64,000 nucleotides of DNA from assembly GCA_030220185.1 (NCBI GenBank), contig JASPKZ010000425.1:310001-374000 (forward strand), given 5' to 3'. Shown in pieces: positions 1-10,666 of the stretch (positions within the stretch are counted from its first letter, which is position 1; every line of letters begins with the position of its first letter). A program made the position numbers and the translations under genes. Source of the DNA: Diploptera punctata (lineage: Eukaryota; Arthropoda; Insecta; Blattodea; Blaberidae). Below the pieces are notes generated by a model that was given only the letters and a program-made list of their open reading frames with translations, did no database searches and was not told the origin of the DNA.

Positions 1-58
1 AAAGCCCCATTACAATCGGATGAACGGTATGGCAGCGCATAAAATATGAACAAACTTA
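1..58 (-). mobile_element. Helitron 5' end fragment
   Basis: On the minus strand this matches the first bases of the Helitron family seen at 32690-33662: a GTTTGTT-rich start, then a match to its 'gcgcggccatac...tccgat' segment. It is cut by the window edge and abuts the LINE tail that starts near 60. It is too short to assign beyond the family. Confidence 0.5.
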
Positions 59-59
59 C

Positions 60-374
60 TTACTCACTGGCACTATCGAACCGAAGGTTCATGGCCGCGC
101 GGACATAAGCTCTCCATACATCCCTATCCTGAGCTAATGCTTTCCAATCATTCCCTGTATAATCTACTTCCCACAAATCATAGTTAATGTTTTTCTCCCA
201 CCTCATTCTTGGTCTACCAACTGGGCGTTTTCCCTCTGGCTTTCCTACAAGAAGCTTCCATGCACGTCTTTCATTCCCCATACGCGCAACATGTCCTGCC
301 CATCGCAGTCTACGAGACTTAACTGTTCTTATTATAACTGGCTTCCTATAAATACCATGTAGATCATTGTTCGA
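60..374 (-). mobile_element. LINE family A, 3' coding tail (truncated)
   Basis: An open frame covers the C-terminal tail of a non-LTR retrotransposon RT protein, with the motifs [11 protein letters not shown] and [12 protein letters not shown] and ending in MNLRF. This tail recurs at least eight times in the window. The 3' end on the minus strand runs into a TAAG/TAGT-type tetranucleotide tail (tacttactcactggc at 57-72). Only the tail is present, without RT or endonuclease, so the copy is dead and 5' truncated. It joins an unrelated dispersed repeat near 375. Confidence 0.85.
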
Positions 375-490
375 CCAGTCCGGCATGGGTAACCCTATCG
401 GCAGCAATGCTACCGCCGGCATAGCTCTCAGGATCATTTAAGCACGCAAGCCACTCCACCACGACAAGGTAAAGATACCATGGAGGGAAT
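375..490. repeat. Short dispersed repeat shared with 23520-23605
   Basis: About 80 bp including 'taagcacgcaagccac' and 'gataccat' recur at 23520-23605 with scattered differences. I do not recognise the family. It lies directly 5' of the LINE tail. Confidence 0.5.
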
Positions 491-534
491 ATGAACAAAC
501 AAACATTCATTTTTATATATTTAGAAGATGGAAA

Positions 535-625
535 AATATCTTTGGGACGGCCAAGGAAACGATGGACTTGAGACCGGAACAGGTCGCATTGACCTAATCC
601 TGGAAAGGAAGAAGAAGGACGGATG
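535..625 (+). mobile_element. LINE C-terminal tail remnant
   Basis: The plus-strand translation gives a LGRPRKRWT motif, typical of the end of endonuclease-RT LINE proteins, followed by stops. It is a short relic. Confidence 0.4.
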
Positions 626-1815
626 TACTGTACGTGATGGGTATGAGGACAACATAATGCCCAATAAACGAGAAATAAAAATCTAACGTTAATTCTCCTG
701 GTTAAAGCAATGTTCCAATTAGATGACTTTTCATAATTTAGTGGCACTGGGCATTTTATGATATACTTGGTGAATTCCGAGTAAAATTTGACATAACACC
801 GGAAGTTAACGCTTTTTCCTGCTTCCCAAAATTGTATATTTGACACCTGTCATCATTGGCATGAATTACGTGTAATTAGTGTTAGCTAATCTAAGCATAT
901 AGAAATCTACATCAGTTAGGAAAAACCGGGTAAGTCAACTTTTGGTCGAAAATGAGTTATTAACATCTCCCGATAGCTTTTGGTCCGATGCACGTTCGGT
1001 AAAAACGAGTCAAGCGAATAGTGACGGTGTAATTAAGCATTGAATTTTCGATGTATACACTCTTTGATGTAAGTCATTGAACTAGTTTTTTCTCTCCTGT
1101 AAAATATCACTTTGAAGACTTACCCGGTTTTTCCTGTTGTAGAAATATTAACTGCCACCTAGTGGTATGTCATGAAACTACCTTAACATGTGATGGTTGA
1201 CCTTGGCTCAGAATAGTTTATTGTTCATGATTTTCAATTAGTTTGTTTAAAATAACCCATTCTTCTGAAATACAACATTGAGTTATATTTTAGAAGACCA
1301 TATCTGGCGAATTCCACGTAAATTTGACAAAACACATGGACATTAAAGTTTCTTTCCAGCATCCCAAAGTGGTATATGGACTATTAAAAATATTTTAAAG
1401 TGTCCACATCTCGAAATATTGTAGAATGTGAACAAACTCATACGTAACAATGGATTCTTATTTATTTTACTTAAAACTCTTGCACCACGCAGAAGCGTTA
1501 GTTGTCACGTCATTTACCTATATTTTGTATATATTAGAGACTAAAGTATATTAGAACACAAAACTCTAAACATGTATTTTCTAATAAATCCTCCTATATA
1601 TTGATCGTTGAAATAAAATTGAAAACTTCACAAAGATTAGAATTTTACTCTCACTCTGTAAAACATTATGTCATTCTAGAGTTACGTCAGTTACCTAAAC
1701 AAAACCATACATTTTAAGTACAATTATTAAAGACAGAAACTCCATATTTCCTGTTACAATATTGAAACCAGACATATCATTTTTTTTCTAGTGAAAAAGT
1801 ATCCTATTATCTCAA
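626..1815. other. AT-rich intergenic stretch, nothing recognised
   Basis: No long open frame, RNA gene or repeat shared within this window was found. Two segments read similarly, 'ggtgaattccgagtaaaatttgacataacacc' near 770 and 'ggcgaattccacgtaaatttgacaaaacac' near 1307, which suggests an old diverged duplication. Confidence 0.4.
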
Positions 1816-1829
1816 AGAATATCATCATC

Positions 1830-2795
1830 ATCATCATCCGGTATCATGGCAGCGGCCGCCGTCTTCCGGAAACCAAACGTCATTCCTCTCTGTCCATTCA
1901 CTGATCTTCCTTCAATCCTCTGATATTCATAGCCGCTTGTACCCCTTCTATCCAAGTTTTCTCCGGTCTACCTCTCTTCCTCCTTTCCATTGGGACCCAT
2001 TCCATAACAATTTTAGGCAATCTTTGCTCTGGCATTCTTTTGACATGGCCATACCACCGTAATCTTTTCTTTTCTATAATGTCTATGATGTCCGGCTCCT
2101 CTTGTACACCCATAATTTCCCTTATTTCTTTATTTCGTATTCTATACATTCTAGATTTTTCAGTGATCTTCTTAAAAACATCCATTTACCTGATAGGAAT
2201 TTGCCAAACTTCAGCATCATATGTTAAAATGCTCAAAATTATGGTTTGACATATTTGTAATTTTCTATTTTTTTGTAATATTCTTGCTCCACCAAACGGA
2301 GTTTAAAACATTTATTGCTTGTTTTGTTTGTGCGATTCTATTTTTAATTTCCACTGTGTTATCGCCTGAATGATCTAATTTTGTTCCTAAATAAGTGCAT
2401 TCAATACTAGGTTTTAGTTCTTCTCCATTGTTGAAATTTATATGCTCCATTTCTTCTCCTATACACAGATATTTAGTTTTATCTATATTTATATAAAGTC
2501 ACCATTTTCCATATTCTTCTTTTAGTTTTTTGCCATATATTCTATGTCATCGTCGTCTTGTGCTATTAATACCTGGTCGTCTGCAAAATTGAGTGAATAT
2601 AGATGTGTATTTTAGATTGGTATGCCCATTTTTTGACATTTTTTCCTCCAGTCTCTTAGTACTCTTTCAAGATAAATTTTGAATTGAGTTGGAGATAAAT
2701 TGCAACCCTGCCTTAAACCTTTGGTAATAGTGAATCTCTCTGTTATATGATTTCCAACTTTTATTTTCGAAATTGATCCTTTGTATAATTATTTT
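1830..2795 (-). mobile_element. LINE family B, 3' half: RT motifs to C-terminal tail, broken
   Basis: Read on the minus strand, this holds RT motif B (RQGCNLSP, near 2700), motif C (FADDQ, near 2580), the thumb segment with TYLGTKL (2265-2450) and the C-terminal tail RLRWYGHVKRMPEQR with RGRPEKTW (1898-2185). Frames change between these blocks, so no intact protein is made. The 3' end runs into an ATC/GAT triplet tract (1828-1840), as does another copy at 34137-34350. It is the same family as the longer copy at 45200-47560. Confidence 0.85.
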
Positions 2796-2802
2796 ATATG
2801 AA

Positions 2803-2863
2803 TATATATATATATATATATAATATATATATATATATACATATATATATGTGTGTGTGTGTG
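2803..2863. repeat. (TA)n and (GT)n microsatellite
   Basis: Alternating TA runs are followed by about nine GT units. There are no coding features. Confidence 0.9.
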
Positions 2864-3985
2864 TTTTTATTATGTTGTAATTGTTAGGTCAATTACCATG
2901 GAATTTAGCACATTAAAATTTCTTTTGATTTTATTGATTTTTTAAGTAGTTCTCATTCGTCTGGCAATGTTTTTTTCCCCTCTTTTTTCTTCTTATTAAA
3001 TTGTATATATTTTAAATTTTTGGTTCTAACACAAGCACAGGACACATACCCAGATTAAAAGTGGGGATTTAAAATACCCTACTCCTTCAGAAATCGAACC
3101 CATATTACCGGAGTGGAAGATACGGACTATACCAAATACATCACAGCGACAGACTTGTTTTCAAACACAAGATATAATTTATTTAGTAAGTATACAAAAT
3201 GTTAATGTAGGCCTGTGGCATCATTAGTAGATAATTTTGTAGGAAATTCAAAATAAGTTATATAATTAAGTTGTATAGTTAAGAATTTAGTTACGCTTAA
3301 TTCCCTACAGATACTATGTGGTAACGGCTGTGCTATTATCATCAACATCATTATACCGATATAAAGCACATGAAAATTTCACATTAGATATGTACTTTCT
3401 ATGCCAATTGAGCGGAAGGGGTAGATATAGGCCTAAATTATTAATGCATGAATGGTATGTATATATTCCAAACATATTACTAGGGACATTCTTAACTTAG
3501 TAAACCGTAATACAGTAAGTAAATTGAAATTCAACAATTGTAATTTAATATATAATAAATGTTACGTGATAATAAATTATACGTATCGATTTACGAAACC
3601 TGGAGAGGAAGAAAGAGACGAAGATAGTACATATCCACAACACCACATTAACTTCCGAATGGAGGCGACTTAAGAAGTAAATTATAAGAAAAGGATTATA
3701 ATTCACTGCTTTATCTAGCCAGTATGTACTTTTGTCTATCCCTGTAGGTATAGATAATATGTATGTGTTTTAAGTACAGTGTTTTGTTTTTGTATAATGC
3801 GGAAGTTTTTTTTCATATGGAGATTAAAATCATTTTCGTGTAAACTATCACAAAACGACATCAAAGCACAACGGATCTAGCAATTAAATTCCGTTCTGTT
3901 GTATTTTACTATATGAGCAATAACTTTAAACATTACGATAATAATTAAATATATAAGCATTCAAATAATTACCGATAAACTGGAA
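2864..3985. other. AT-rich stretch, nothing recognised
   Basis: Only short open frames are present (up to about 70 codons), with low-complexity composition and no domain I recognise. I see no RNA gene. Confidence 0.4.
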
Positions 3986-4170
3986 GTGTGTAGTATTCTC
4001 AATTCACACAAGAGGTAGCTGAAAATCGATCCGACTGACATCTAGTGACCAACATAACAGTTAAGAAAATGTCAGATGTCACTAGATGTAAGTCGGAACG
4101 ATTTTCCACTACCTCTTGTGTGAATTGAGATTACTACATAAATAAGAAAAATCTATGTTTGTGTTGGAAT

Positions 4171-4245
4171 ACTTGGGTAGCTCAGGTCGTTAGAGCGCTA
4201 AACGAACAGAGTTTAGAGACTCGGGTTCAAATCCCGACTCAAGCA
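4171..4245 (+). tRNA. tRNA-like unit 1
   Basis: Seen: an acceptor-like pairing (ACTTGGG with CTCAAGC, one A/C mismatch), a D-arm GCTC/GAGC with an A-box-like TAGCTCAGGTCG, an anticodon stem TAAAC/GTTTA with loop GAACAGA, and a T-arm with B box GGTTCAAATCC. Position 33 is A instead of the invariant U, so a working tRNA is unlikely. It is probably a pseudogene or a pol III promoter head. Confidence 0.5.
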
Positions 4246-4473
4246 TTAATTTTTCTTTTCATGTCATATATGCCTCCATTGCCAAATGTCAAAAAATATA
4301 GTTACAACATCTAAATATATAAGCGTTACTGCTATAAAGTAAATATTCTCTTTAAAAATTTGCTTAACTGTTATGTTGGCCAGTAGATGTCAGCCGGAAC
4401 GATTTTCTGCTACCTCTTGTGTGAATTGAGAATACTACATATATATAAGAAAAATGCATGTTTGTGTTTGAAT

Positions 4474-4548
4474 ACTTGAGTAGCTCAGGTCGTTAGAGCG
4501 CTAAACGTACAGAGTTTAGAGACTCGGGTTCAAATCCCAACCCAAGCA
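4474..4548 (+). tRNA. tRNA-like unit 2
   Basis: Same cloverleaf as unit 1, but the loop is GTACAGA, which restores U33 and would place ACA at the anticodon. That is not a standard anticodon for a eukaryotic tRNA-Cys. The 3' acceptor strand is CCCAAGC, paired with ACTTGAG less one end mismatch. Confidence 0.5.
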
Positions 4549-4772
4549 TTCATTTATCTTTTCTATCGTATTTGCCTTAATTGCCAAATGTCAAAAATAT
4601 AGTTATAAAATCTAAATATACAAGCGTTACTGCTATAACGTAAATATTCTCTTTAAAAATTTGCTTAACTGTTATTTTGGCCAGTAGATGTCAGTCGGAA
4701 TGACTTTCTGCTACCTCTTATGTGAAATGAGAATACTACACATATAAGAAAAATGTATGTTTGCGTTGGAAT

Positions 4773-4847
4773 ACTTGGGTAGCTCAGGTCGTTAGAGCGC
4801 TAAACGAACAGAGTTTAGAGACTCGGGTTCAAATCCCGATTCAAGCA
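4773..4847 (+). tRNA. tRNA-like unit 3
   Basis: Like unit 1 (loop GAACAGA). The 3' acceptor strand reads TTCAAGC. Nearly identical to unit 5 over the whole monomer. Confidence 0.5.
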
Positions 4848-5075
4848 TTCATTTTTCTTTTCATATCATATTTGCCTTCATTGCCAAATGTCAAAAAATA
4901 TAGTTATAACATCTAAATATATAAGCGTTACTGCTATAAAGTAAATATTCTCTTTAAAAATTTGCTTAACTGTTATGTTGGCCAGTAGATGTCAGCCGGA
5001 ACGATTTTCTGCTACCTCTTGTGTGAATTGAGAATACTACATATATATAAGAAAAATGCATGTTTGTGTTTGAAT

Positions 5076-5150
5076 ACTTGAGTAGCTCAGGTCGTTAGAG
5101 CGCTAAACGTACAGAGTTTAGAGACTCGGGTTCAAATCCCAACCCAAGCA
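5076..5150 (+). tRNA. tRNA-like unit 4
   Basis: Like unit 2 (loop GTACAGA) and nearly identical to it through the flanks. This supports a recent dimer duplication. Confidence 0.5.
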
Positions 5151-5374
5151 TTCATTTATCTTTTCTATCGTATTTGCCTTAATTGCCAAATGTCAAAAAT
5201 ATAGTTATAACATCTAAATATACAAGCGTTACTGCTATAACGTAAATATTCTCTTTAAAAATTTGCTTAACTGTTATTTTGGCCAGTAGATGTCAGTCGG
5301 AATGACTTTCTGCTACCTCTTATGTGAAATGAGAATACTACACATATAAGAAAAATGTATGTTTGCGTTGGAAT

Positions 5375-5449
5375 ACTTGGGTAGCTCAGGTCGTTAGAGC
5401 GCTAAACGAACAGAGTTTAGAGACTCGGGTTCAAATCCCGATTCAAGCA
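5375..5449 (+). tRNA. tRNA-like unit 5
   Basis: Like unit 3 (loop GAACAGA, 3' acceptor TTCAAGC). Confidence 0.5.
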
Positions 5450-5671
5450 TTCATTTTTCTTTTCATATCATATTTGCCTTCATTGCCAAATGTCAAAAAA
5501 TATAGTTATAACATCTAAATATATAAGCGTTACTGCTATAAAGTAAATATTCTCTTTAAAAATTTGCTTAACTGTTATGTTGGCCAGTAGAAGTCAGTCG
5601 GAACGATTTTCTGCTCTTGTGTGAATTGAGAATACTACATATATAAGAAAAGTGTATGTTTGTGTTGGAAT

Positions 5672-5746
5672 GCTTTGGTAGCTCAGGTCGTTAGAACGCT
5701 AAACGTAGGGCGTTTAGAGACTCGGGTTCAAATCCCGACTCAAGCA
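5672..5746 (+). tRNA. tRNA-like unit 6 (divergent)
   Basis: The right-most unit has GCTTTGG at the 5' acceptor, which repairs the first pair with CTCAAGC, and loop GTAGGGC (U33 present, AGG in the anticodon position). The D-arm has GAAC in place of GAGC. It is the most different member, as expected at an array edge. Confidence 0.5.
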
Positions 5747-5809
5747 TTCATTTTTCTTCTCATATCATATTTGCCTTCATTGCCAAATGTCAAAAATATA
5801 GTTATAATA

Positions 5810-6323
5810 TATATCAGATTATATTATCACAGAGAAATATTTTCAAACATATTCCATGAGACAATGTATAAGGTGCACTCATTTTTAAAAATATATTACA
5901 TTATCCATAATAATTGTTAACATTATTTATAAGTATTTAATGGGTGTAATTATTATTTTTCTGACAACTCAATCTGCAACACATTAACTCATAAAGCAAT
6001 GCATATAAATTCTACCCGATAACATCAAAGAGGAATATGCATGCGAAATTAGCTTTTGTGGCATTCAAGCGTTTGGATCTCCTTGCCCATTCCCGTATGT
6101 CTTTAATTAAACTAGGAACCCACGGAGCAACATAGGTTGATGTTCTCAGAATGTCAAGTCATTTCACCATGTTGAATACCGTCTTGAATAGCAATTCTGT
6201 TTCCACTTTTGTTGTGGTATGGAAGGAATCCACATAGCAATCTTGTTTACCGTCTTAGTGTGAGAGATCCCAACCTTGTTAAGCAACTTGAGCACTTATG
6301 GTTTACTTCCTGTCTCTAAACAG

Positions 6324-6325
<2 letters not shown>
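5810..6325. other. Unassigned stretch
   Basis: No open frame or repeat family recognised. Composition is less AT-rich from 6010 to 6310, which may mark an old element fragment. Confidence 0.3.

Positions 6326-6366
<41 letters not shown>
6326..6366. repeat. (TA)n microsatellite
   Basis: About 20 TA units at the 3' edge of the Penelope-like fragment. Confidence 0.95.
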
Positions 6367-6370
<4 letters not shown>

Positions 6371-7075
6371 GTAGTTTTATTTGATTTTCATATTTGTTAT
6401 ATAATTTAGTGACAGCTCTTTCGGTACACTGTACCTTCTTCAGACATGTTAAATTATGAATTGTGTTCAAACTGATCTAAGCAACAATACAACAATATTT
6501 ATTTAATTTTTTTAATTTAACAAAGGGGATTCATTCAAATCAAGTTGAGAATTTAACAGTTTGTTACTAATTTTAAATGTATTAATTTCTACAGCCTCCA
6601 AAAGATCTAACTTCTTACCCTTATCACAAACATGTAACTTTTCAAAATTAGGATCGAAACAATGATTAAATTGGAATAGGTGGTTAGCATATTTTGAATA
6701 TTCTAAATTTCTGTTATATGCTCTCATGTGTTTCTTTATCCGAGAGATAAAAGGTCTACCAGTTTGTCCTATATAGACATTGTCACATGTGCCTCACTTC
6801 AATTTATATACACCTGATAATTTTTCTTTTTTTATTTTGGTTTTATTGTTTTTTATTATATTTTGTAAAGTTTTATTAGTTTTAAATGCCACATTCATGT
6901 TCAACTTTTTAAAGTGTTTAGATATTTTATTTGAAAGTGGGCCTATGTATGACATTACGACATATTTCTTTGTTTTCTTTAGGTAAAGGAAAAACTTTGT
7001 TAATTGCTTTTTTGTAATGAACTTTCTTTATTAAATATTCTATAATTTTAGGGTTGTAGTTATTATTTTTATTTA
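6367..7075 (-). mobile_element. Penelope-like element, 3' part with GIY-YIG endonuclease region
   Basis: Read on the minus strand, a segment near 6960 resembles the Penelope RT-endonuclease linker (VVMSYIGPLSNKISKHF). It is followed by GVYKLK and VYIGQTGRPF...RIKKHMRAY, the usual layout of the Penelope GIY-YIG nuclease, then a C-terminal part (6512-6727) with LLEAVEINTF. A stop (TGA) falls where the first motif cysteine would be expected, so this copy is inactive. The 3' flank contains a hammerhead-like core (6419-6443). Only the last third of an element is present. Confidence 0.75.
6419..6443 (-). ncRNA. Hammerhead-ribozyme-like core in Penelope 3' region
   Basis: On the minus strand: CTGAAGA, then a hairpin GGTAC/GTACC, then GAAA. 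This is the CUGANGA - stem II - GAAA layout of hammerhead cores known in Penelope-like elements. Stems I and III and the cleavage triplet are not clear, so activity is doubtful. Confidence 0.4.
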
Positions 7076-7116
7076 ATTAATAAATATGGATTTTCGTCAA
7101 GTAAACACTAACTCAA

Positions 7117-8527
7117 TTGATTATATATTATATAAACGAATGTCTGTCTGTTTGTTTGTACTATATGCATTAGTATACCATTCATTTGATTGTTATGGGG
7201 CTTTTTGCAAAATGTTCAGGAGTTCCGCGGGAAGTTTTAGGCTATAAGAGAGCTGTAATACGCAAGTCCTTCGCCCTTAAAAATCTCCCGTTATAGTAAG
7301 AAATGCGTTTTTTTCGAAAGTTTTTGGACGCTTAAATGACTTAAGCTGCCTAAACTATAACATATACACCAAATTAATGCAGAGTAAAATATCCTTATTC
7401 GCGGGATAAACAATTACGAAACAATTTCTGTATTCGCGGCTAAAAATGTATTTATTCGCGGATCCAGTCGGTGTGTTAGAAGGATTAGTATCCTTTATTA
7501 ACCATCGGCAACTTTTTTTTCTGCAGGCACGTGCCAAGGCATCTTTTACAAGGAACGATTCAAACCAAATGGGCAAATTAATATCAAAGTAAAACAAGCC
7601 TTATTGTCACTAAACCTGAAGTTCGATGTTAAAAGCCACCGCCGCCGTAATTCACGTACCGCTATGTCCGTTGATAAATGCCGCCCTCGCCACAATCGGT
7701 GTTTAATTGTTTCAACTTGTCATTCGTTGCAATAAATTTGATTGGATAACACTTATCTCTATTGATTTTTTTTCCAATTGAAAATGTAGAATAAAAGGGA
7801 AGAAAATTAGTTTCGAAACGGTTAAAAGTAGTGTTGCCGCTTAAGTGTAAAAATATAAATGTTTGACCGTTTACGCGTTGGCGAGTCGTTTGCATCCATA
7901 TCCCGCTGTTTTGATGTTAATGAATCAACTGTACAATTCATCAAGAAATCTGAAGATAAAAATAAGGAATTATATCGCTGAAAATCACACCTAAATATCA
8001 ACCAGAATTGAAAGACCTTATAAAAGCGGCAAAAAAGGAAGAAATTACTAAATTCTTTAACGCCTTGCCCAAACCTGACAATAATAATTAATATAAATTG
8101 TTCAAAATCTCTCATTAATTGACAATTTTTATTTTATTTCGCAACCTTGGAACGTATCCCCTATATACCATACAAATTGCCATTCCATATTCGTGGTTTC
8201 TGTATTCGTGGCATATTTGCGGAACATATCCCCCGCGAATAAGGAGCTTTTACTGTACACAGAATTGAATATATAAAAAATCTACAAAAAATGTCCGTGA
8301 CTGCATATGTGTACTATCTTTTACGGATAACTCATAATAAACATTTTTATCTATCAGCTCAATGAAGTCAAGAAGATCGGGGTAAGTAGATTCCCGGGCA
8401 ACGCGGGGTATCTAAAATATTTACGATATAAATGTATAAATTACTTTTCTTTTTTACTTATTCAACTAAACATAGAAAATATATGTAATTTATTTAGGCG
8501 TAGCAGCGCACGCCAGGTATTCGCTAG
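7117..8527 (+). mobile_element. Non-autonomous Helitron, interrupted by a Tigger-like element
   Basis: It matches the 32690-33662 copy at both ends: the 5' GTCTGTCTGTTTGTTTGTAC segment with 'aaaatgttcaggag', and a 3' end 'gcagcgcacgcc...gctag' followed by T, the CTRR-then-T terminus expected of Helitrons. Its body is split at 7379/8256 by another transposon, and the two halves read on continuously across it. It has no Rep/Helicase coding. Confidence 0.7.
7380..8255. mobile_element. Tigger/pogo-like non-autonomous DNA transposon inside the Helitron
   Basis: The ends form an inverted repeat ('gtaaaatatccttattcgcg' on the left; the reverse complement of 'cgcgaataaggagcttttac' on the right). The host Helitron sequence resumes at TACACAG directly after it. 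The TA duplication is clear on the right but altered on the left. Internal sequence matches the 31781-32673 element, where a CENP-B/Tigger-type helix-turn-helix remnant is readable. No catalytic domain remains. Confidence 0.65.
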
Positions 8528-9405
8528 TATTAATTTACTTAAATAACGCATATATAAGTTACAAAGCGCTAGAAAAAACTGTTAAAACTAAAAACTTAAA
8601 TTTGAAATAATCTTAAATTATTATTTAAAAAGAGACATTCTAGAAGTATTATTAGTTATTTGAAAATGGTTAGTAATTCATACAATTATCGTATGCCTAA
8701 AGCAATTTTATATAGTGGGATATATTAGCCACTCCACATCATAGAAATACTAGAGCATGGAATTATATATCCTGAAAAAAATTAGAATGCATTCAGAAAT
8801 CAATAGGCAGCATGTTTTCTTATCTATTTTCCGGTACTGCATCACTAGGGGTTTGGTTGCAAGAATTTGAGAAGACGGATGATGACCAAATAACGAATTC
8901 GTTGCTCGTGATCAGCTGATTTTAGATCATGAATTACATTTTCTACGAATAGAAATTAATATTTTTTTTACGATCTATTACCAGAAATTAGGCAATTCCC
9001 CCAATTAGGCCTATTCCAATGAATTTCAAATAATTATTTTGTCTAAAATATCCAAAAGTTCACGGGACCTGACACTTCCTTCAGCATCCATGCAGAGGAT
9101 CAGTTTTCCGAAAATATATTGATTAAATTTCACACTGTATCCAGATGTAATTTCTTAAATTATGGAAATTCCTTAATTTTTTGCTTAATATTCCGGAAAC
9201 AACGCCTTCTCGAAAAAATATAACGAAAAGAATCAATTTTTTCATAAACTATATTCAATAGGGCACTATACTTTCAACACTGACTAGCGCTCAGAGCTAG
9301 CCTCGTTGTGTGGCCTGCACGTTAACCTGACTTAAAACCACTTGGTATTTTGCTTCGGGAGCATGTCAAAAGTAGAGTAAATGAAACTGGAATTGCCACA
9401 GAAGT
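8528..9405. other. AT-rich stretch, nothing recognised
   Basis: No coding, RNA or repeat family supported. Confidence 0.4.
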
Positions 9406-9406
9406 C

Positions 9407-10005
9407 AGCTGATTATCATAAGTAATGTCATGAGTGATTTCCAAATTTACGAGTCACGAAGTGACGACTGAATTTATCTAGAGGATTTGCAAATCACGAG
9501 TGGCATTTGTTAGGGCTATTTAACGAATACAATTAAGCTGTTTACTCAAAAGTCATTATTTAAATATAGTTACCGGTATTTTAAAATTTATATATTTAAT
9601 GTAAAAAGCTAAGTTTGAAAACAAATCAGAAATATATTCACTGCAACTTGATCATATTATTTATGCTAAATAGGATCGCAATACTGTAAGAATGCACCCT
9701 AGTAGAGAAATAATTAAACAGATAAAACTGTATATTATAACCAACATTATAGGTTATTAATTTATTTTTTAGTAAACAACTCGGTAAAATCAAAGAATAC
9801 CGTATGTTGATCATTTGCTATATTCAAAGTACTTGTTGGAGAGCCAGTCACTGCAAAATAAAGCGCTGACCAGTTCAGATTTATGAAAAGGAGAAGCTTT
9901 CTTTATCATAAAAGCAGGAGCTGATAAAGATAAATTGATAAAGAACAAGGTAAAACATTACTGTTATTGGCTACCATTTGGGGCATGAGTTAAACAGCTC
10001 GAATA
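9407..10005 (+). repeat. Fold-back dispersed repeat, copy 1
   Basis: It starts at 'tcataagtaatg', contains an inverted pair ('gtgatttccaaatt' against 'aatttggaaatca' in better copies) and ends at 'tttggggcatgagttaaa'. Related copies lie at 10835-11285, 50505-51255 (inverted) and 51445-51710. It is probably a MITE-like element, but no clear terminal duplication is seen. Confidence 0.55.
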
Positions 10006-10603
10006 AATTGTGAATTTTAACAAATCAAACAAAATATTGACATATTCAACAGAGTTAGACGGTCGTTAGTGCGAAGATCTCAACATGCAATGAGGCATAT
10101 CGTAGACTATTTGAACACATTACAAACTATAAGAACATGATTTTCAATAAAAGAAATGTGACAATTATTTTTATTTATTGAATGAATCTTACGGGCGATG
10201 ACTTTCGTCAATGCGCATTATTTAAACTGTGTGTTTGGGAACGTATGTTCCTTAAAAAAAAAGTCTACGGCCTACCGTCCTTAAAACGTTGCCGACGAGG
10301 TCCTGTAACATCCTGTAAATACATTCACGTAATGGCAATGTATAACATGAAACCCAGGTGTATGCATGTATCTATGTTTGAATGAGTTTATGCACGAATA
10401 AATTAAATATTTCCACTCTAAATGCATTTTTCTGTGAGATTCATTCATTTGCACACACCGACAGGAAACGTTCCAACATCTTTTATTGTAGTACAATAAA
10501 GATAAAATTGTACAATAAAAAATATTCAGAACATCAAACATATAAATGTCATGCTTTCAACCAATTCATAAGATATCAAGTTAGAGCAATTAGGTGACAT
10601 AAA
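10006..10603. other. Upstream region of gene A
   Basis: No repeat recognised. It would hold the 5' UTR and promoter of gene A, but I cannot pick a convincing TATA box or initiator. Confidence 0.3.
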
Positions 10604-10666
10604 ATGGTGATTTTAATACTTTTTCTTCTAACGCCAACTAATGCTGAATTACTGCCTGAACCATTT
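10604..10666 (+). CDS. Gene A exon 1 (signal peptide)
   Basis: 21 codons from ATG with an A-rich context (acataaaATG) to CCATTT before the GTGAGT donor. It encodes a hydrophobic leader ending in PTNA. The donor and phase match gene B exon 1. Confidence 0.75.

Larger units (their letters stand above)
3989..5808 (+). repeat. Tandem array of six tRNA-like units, period about 300 bp
   Basis: Six head-to-tail units each hold a 75-bp tRNA-like core plus about 225 bp of flank. Core starts are 4171, 4474, 4773, 5076, 5375 and 5672, giving spacings of 303, 299, 303, 299 and 297. Units 2 and 4, and units 3 and 5, are almost identical, so the array contains a duplicated dimer of about 602 bp. At the left edge the flank is also present in inverted orientation (3989-4062 against 4070-4138), a head-to-head junction. 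The unit flank also occurs singly at 31500-31770, around a different tRNA-like core. The units could be SINE-derived or degenerate tRNA genes. Confidence 0.85.

Noticed and set aside
3989..5808. A genuine functional tRNA cluster
   Set aside because: Loops lack U33 in three units, the anticodons are non-standard and acceptor pairs are mismatched, so I call the units tRNA-like only.
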